Source: Synechococcaceae cyanobacterium (GTDB taxonomy: Bacteria; Cyanobacteriota; Cyanobacteriia; PCC-6307; Cyanobiaceae). Taken from it: a DNA stretch of 15,964 bases. Each line of letters starts with the position of its first letter. The stretch's first letter is position 1. The position numbers were made by a program, and so were the translations under genes. The stretch spans positions 1 through 15,964 of the forward strand of contig CANHGA010000019.1 in NCBI GenBank assembly GCA_947460085.1, given 5' to 3'. The notes under the pieces are model-generated. The model was not told the DNA's origin. It saw only the letters and a list, made by a program, of their open reading frames with translations, and made no database searches. Of this stretch, positions 14,672-15,964 are shown piece after piece.

Positions 14672-15361
14672 TTACCCTTCGGCCCGGCCGCTCTGCAAGG
14701 GGGCCAGTTGTTGGGCAAGGGCCTGACCGCTCTGCCAGGGCCCCATGTGGCCCTCTTCCATCACGGCGGCGCCATCACAGCGCTGCAGTTCCTCGAGCCG
14801 GTGGGTGATCCACAGGGCGGTGAGTGGTTGCTCGGCGCGGTGGCTGAGTTGGTGGACCAGCTCGAGGGCGTCGCTTTGGCTGGAGGGATCGAGCAGGGCG
14901 GTGGGTTCATCCAGGAGCAGCAGGCTGGCCTGGCTGGCCAGGGCTCCGGCAATCGCCAGCCGCTGCTTTTGGCCGCCACTGAGGGTGTGGATGGGCCGCT
15001 GGGCCAGGCCCGAGAGACCCACCTGCTCCAGGGCGGTGTGGATGCGATCGCTGCGTTCGTTTGGGCTGAGGCCTTCCGGCAGGGCGAGCAACAGCTCGCT
15101 GCTGCAACTGGGCAGCAGCAACTGGTGATCCGGGTTTTGAAACACCAGGGCGGCCTTGAGGGGCGTGGAGATCTGGCCAGAGCGCGGCGTCAAAAGCCCA
15201 GCGATCAGCCGCAGCAGGGTGCTCTTGCCGCTGCCATTGCTGCCCACCAGCATCCAAAGCCCGGGCTTGGGGATCTGGAAGCTGCAATGGGCCAGGGCGG
15301 TGCGGCCATTGGGCCAGGCGAAGCCCAGCCGCTCCACCGTGAGGGGAGCCGGGGGCGCCAC
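14672..15361 (-). CDS. ABC transporter ATP-binding protein, ECF/CbiO-like
   Basis: A 229-residue nucleotide-binding protein. Walker A is GSNGSGKST (40-48), the Q-loop is VFQNPDHQLLLPSC (Gln75), the signature is LSGGQKQR (127-134), Walker B is LLLLDEPTALLD (147-158) and the switch His is in ITHRLEEL (His187). The Q-loop form FQNPDHQ is typical of energy-coupling-factor ATPases (EcfA/CbiO). No membrane subunit or substrate-binding partner lies in the window, so the substrate (cobalt, nickel, a vitamin or other) is unknown; a partner such as a CbiQ-like EcfT may be encoded elsewhere. The GTG start at 15361 directly abuts the stop of the upstream gene with no gap, indicating co-transcription and probably coupled translation. 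Confidence 0.85.
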   Translation of the reverse strand: MAPPAPLTVERLGFAWPNGRTALAHCSFQIPKPGLWMLVGSNGSGKSTLLRLIAGLLTPRSGQISTPLKAALVFQNPDHQLLLPSCSSELLLALPEGLSPNERSDRIHTALEQVGLSGLAQRPIHTLSGGQKQRLAIAGALASQASLLLLDEPTALLDPSSQSDALELVHQLSHRAEQPLTALWITHRLEELQRCDGAAVMEEGHMGPWQSGQALAQQLAPLQSGRAEG

Positions 15362-15625
15362 CTAGCTCTCGAAGCTGAAGCCAGGACGCTTGCTGCCCGC
15401 GCCCATGGCCGACTTTTCGTAGATCTGAACGGCCACCACCTCACTGGTGAGCAGGCTGATTTGCTTGTCCTCTTCCTTCTCGCAGGTGAGCTCGAGCAGC
15501 TTGGGGCCGCCGTGTTCGATGGCGGATTTCACCGTGGCGTAGAGCGCCTGGGCATCGGCCAGTTCCTTGCGCTGCACCGCAACGGGCATGGGGCTGAGCT
15601 TGAGCGAGAGCTCGATGACGTACAT
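15362..15625 (-). CDS. UPF0367-like conserved cyanobacterial protein
   Basis: An 87-residue protein of unknown function, recognised from memory as the cyanobacterial UPF0367 family by MYVIELSLKLSPMPVAVQRK near the start, LLELTCEKEEDKQ in the middle and a C-terminal SKRPGFSF. It looks soluble with alternating strands and helices and has one Cys. The ATG at 15625 is chosen because family members start with this M-x-V-I-E strand; an upstream in-frame start at 15667 would add 14 residues that look like leader sequence. It is divergent from psbD and directly followed by the ABC ATPase. Confidence 0.75.
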   Translation of the reverse strand: MYVIELSLKLSPMPVAVQRKELADAQALYATVKSAIEHGGPKLLELTCEKEEDKQISLLTSEVVAVQIYEKSAMGAGSKRPGFSFES

Positions 15626-15816
15626 GGGGATGGGGGGTGCGACCAAACAAGCGGCCTGGGACCCCACTTTGGCGAATCACCCAAAGAAGCGCTGCCGAAA
15701 GCCCGCTGCTTGGGACGCGCCATTGAGTACTTCTGCTTAGTCGATGGGGCTGGTGTCGCAGGAGCAACGTTTACCCCTTACGCTCGGCATGTAACGCTTC
15801 ATGAAGGCGCTTTCTC
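15626..15816. promoter_or_regulatory. Divergent promoter and leader region of psbD and the UPF0367-like gene
   Basis: A 191-bp spacer that must hold the promoter and 5' leader of psbD on the + strand. I could not assign a -35/-10 pair. Around 15767-15795 TTTACC, CTTACG and GTAACG cluster, resembling single HLR1 half-sites (TTACA), but the 11-bp spacing and second half-site of an RpaB target are missing. The leader also contains a start-stop ATGTAA (15789-15794) and an out-of-frame ATG at 15801. Confidence 0.5.
15804..15807 (+). promoter_or_regulatory. Ribosome binding site of psbD
   Basis: AAGG, part of GAAGG, lies nine bases before the psbD ATG. It is weak, but the spacing is good. It supports the ATG at 15817 over the out-of-frame ATG at 15801, which has no such sequence. 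Confidence 0.5.
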
Positions 15817-15964
15817 ATGACGATCGCTGTAGGGCGCGCGCCAGCAGCACGGGGATGGTTCGACGTCCTCGATGACTGGCTCAAGCGCGACCGCTTCGTA
15901 TTTGTGGGCTGGTCTGGTCTGCTGCTGTTCCCCACGGCCTATTTGGCCCTGGGCGGCTGGCTGA
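15817..15964 (+). CDS. psbD: Photosystem II D2 protein (N-terminal part)
   Basis: The first 49 codons of D2, the reaction-centre partner of D1 in photosystem II, run off the right edge of the window. The visible protein starts MTIAVGRAPAARGWFDVLDD and continues WLKRDRFVFVGWSGLLLFP into the first transmembrane helix, which matches D2 closely. The stromal N-terminus with Thr2 is typical of the mature protein. In most cyanobacteria psbD is followed by an overlapping psbC, which would lie outside this window. The gene is divergent from the UPF0367-like gene. Confidence 0.97.
   Translation, partial: MTIAVGRAPAARGWFDVLDDWLKRDRFVFVGWSGLLLFPTAYLALGGWL

Noticed and set aside
15044..15051. GCGATCGC, the HIP1 octamer
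   Set aside because: I noticed a single exact copy. At this base composition about one copy per window is expected by chance, so it does not show HIP1 enrichment.
15767..15795. Possible HLR1 (RpaB) site before psbD
   Set aside because: TTAC-like half-sites occur, but no pair has the required sequence and spacing on either strand.

Overview
The window is chromosomal DNA of a cyanobacterium, most likely a GC-rich picocyanobacterium of the Synechococcus/Cyanobium group. The evidence is the start of psbD (photosystem II D2), ycf3, ycf34, a UPF0367-like protein, the cyanobacterial response regulators RpaA and RpaB, a CtaA-like copper ATPase, very tight gene packing and base composition of roughly two thirds G+C (estimated by eye). 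No phage, insertion sequence, CRISPR array, toxin-antitoxin pair or defence gene was seen.

Layout from left to right. (1) A CCA tRNA nucleotidyltransferase runs leftward off the window edge. Its start codon overlaps the start codon of ycf34, which leads a rightward group ycf34-tsaB-ydcF-like. (2) A leftward block starts with rpaB and continues plsX-fabH-fabD-plsC, so a light/redox response regulator heads a set of genes for starting fatty-acid and phospholipid synthesis. (3) radA (rightward) and ycf3 (leftward) converge. (4) A rightward group ctaA-like copper ATPase, tmk, holB starts 60 bp from ycf3 and ends in a 71-bp antiparallel overlap with rpaA (leftward). (5) Leftward: a UPF0367-like gene, an ECF/Cbi-type ABC ATPase and tRNA-Asn(GTT), followed by a clear intrinsic terminator. 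(6) psbD starts at the right edge.

How the genes fit together. PlsX makes acyl-phosphate, PlsC acylates lysophosphatidate, and FabD and FabH supply malonyl-ACP and the first condensation, so this is a compact membrane-lipid module. Ycf3 (photosystem I assembly), the copper ATPase (copper for plastocyanin and cytochrome oxidase), Ycf34 and psbD serve photosynthesis. RpaA and RpaB are the main circadian and high-light regulators. The CCA enzyme, TsaB and tRNA-Asn are linked by tRNA maturation: the tRNA gene encodes no CCA and has A37, the position that receives t6A.

The window reads as well-ordered housekeeping DNA, and I do not see a new multi-gene system. The points most worth a second look are the repeat-bearing N-terminal extension of PlsX, the inverted repeat in the 60-bp ycf3/ctaA spacer, the holB/rpaA overlap beside a fresh-looking tandem duplication, the head-to-head CATG start overlap of cca and ycf34, and the small upstream start codons in the psbD leader.
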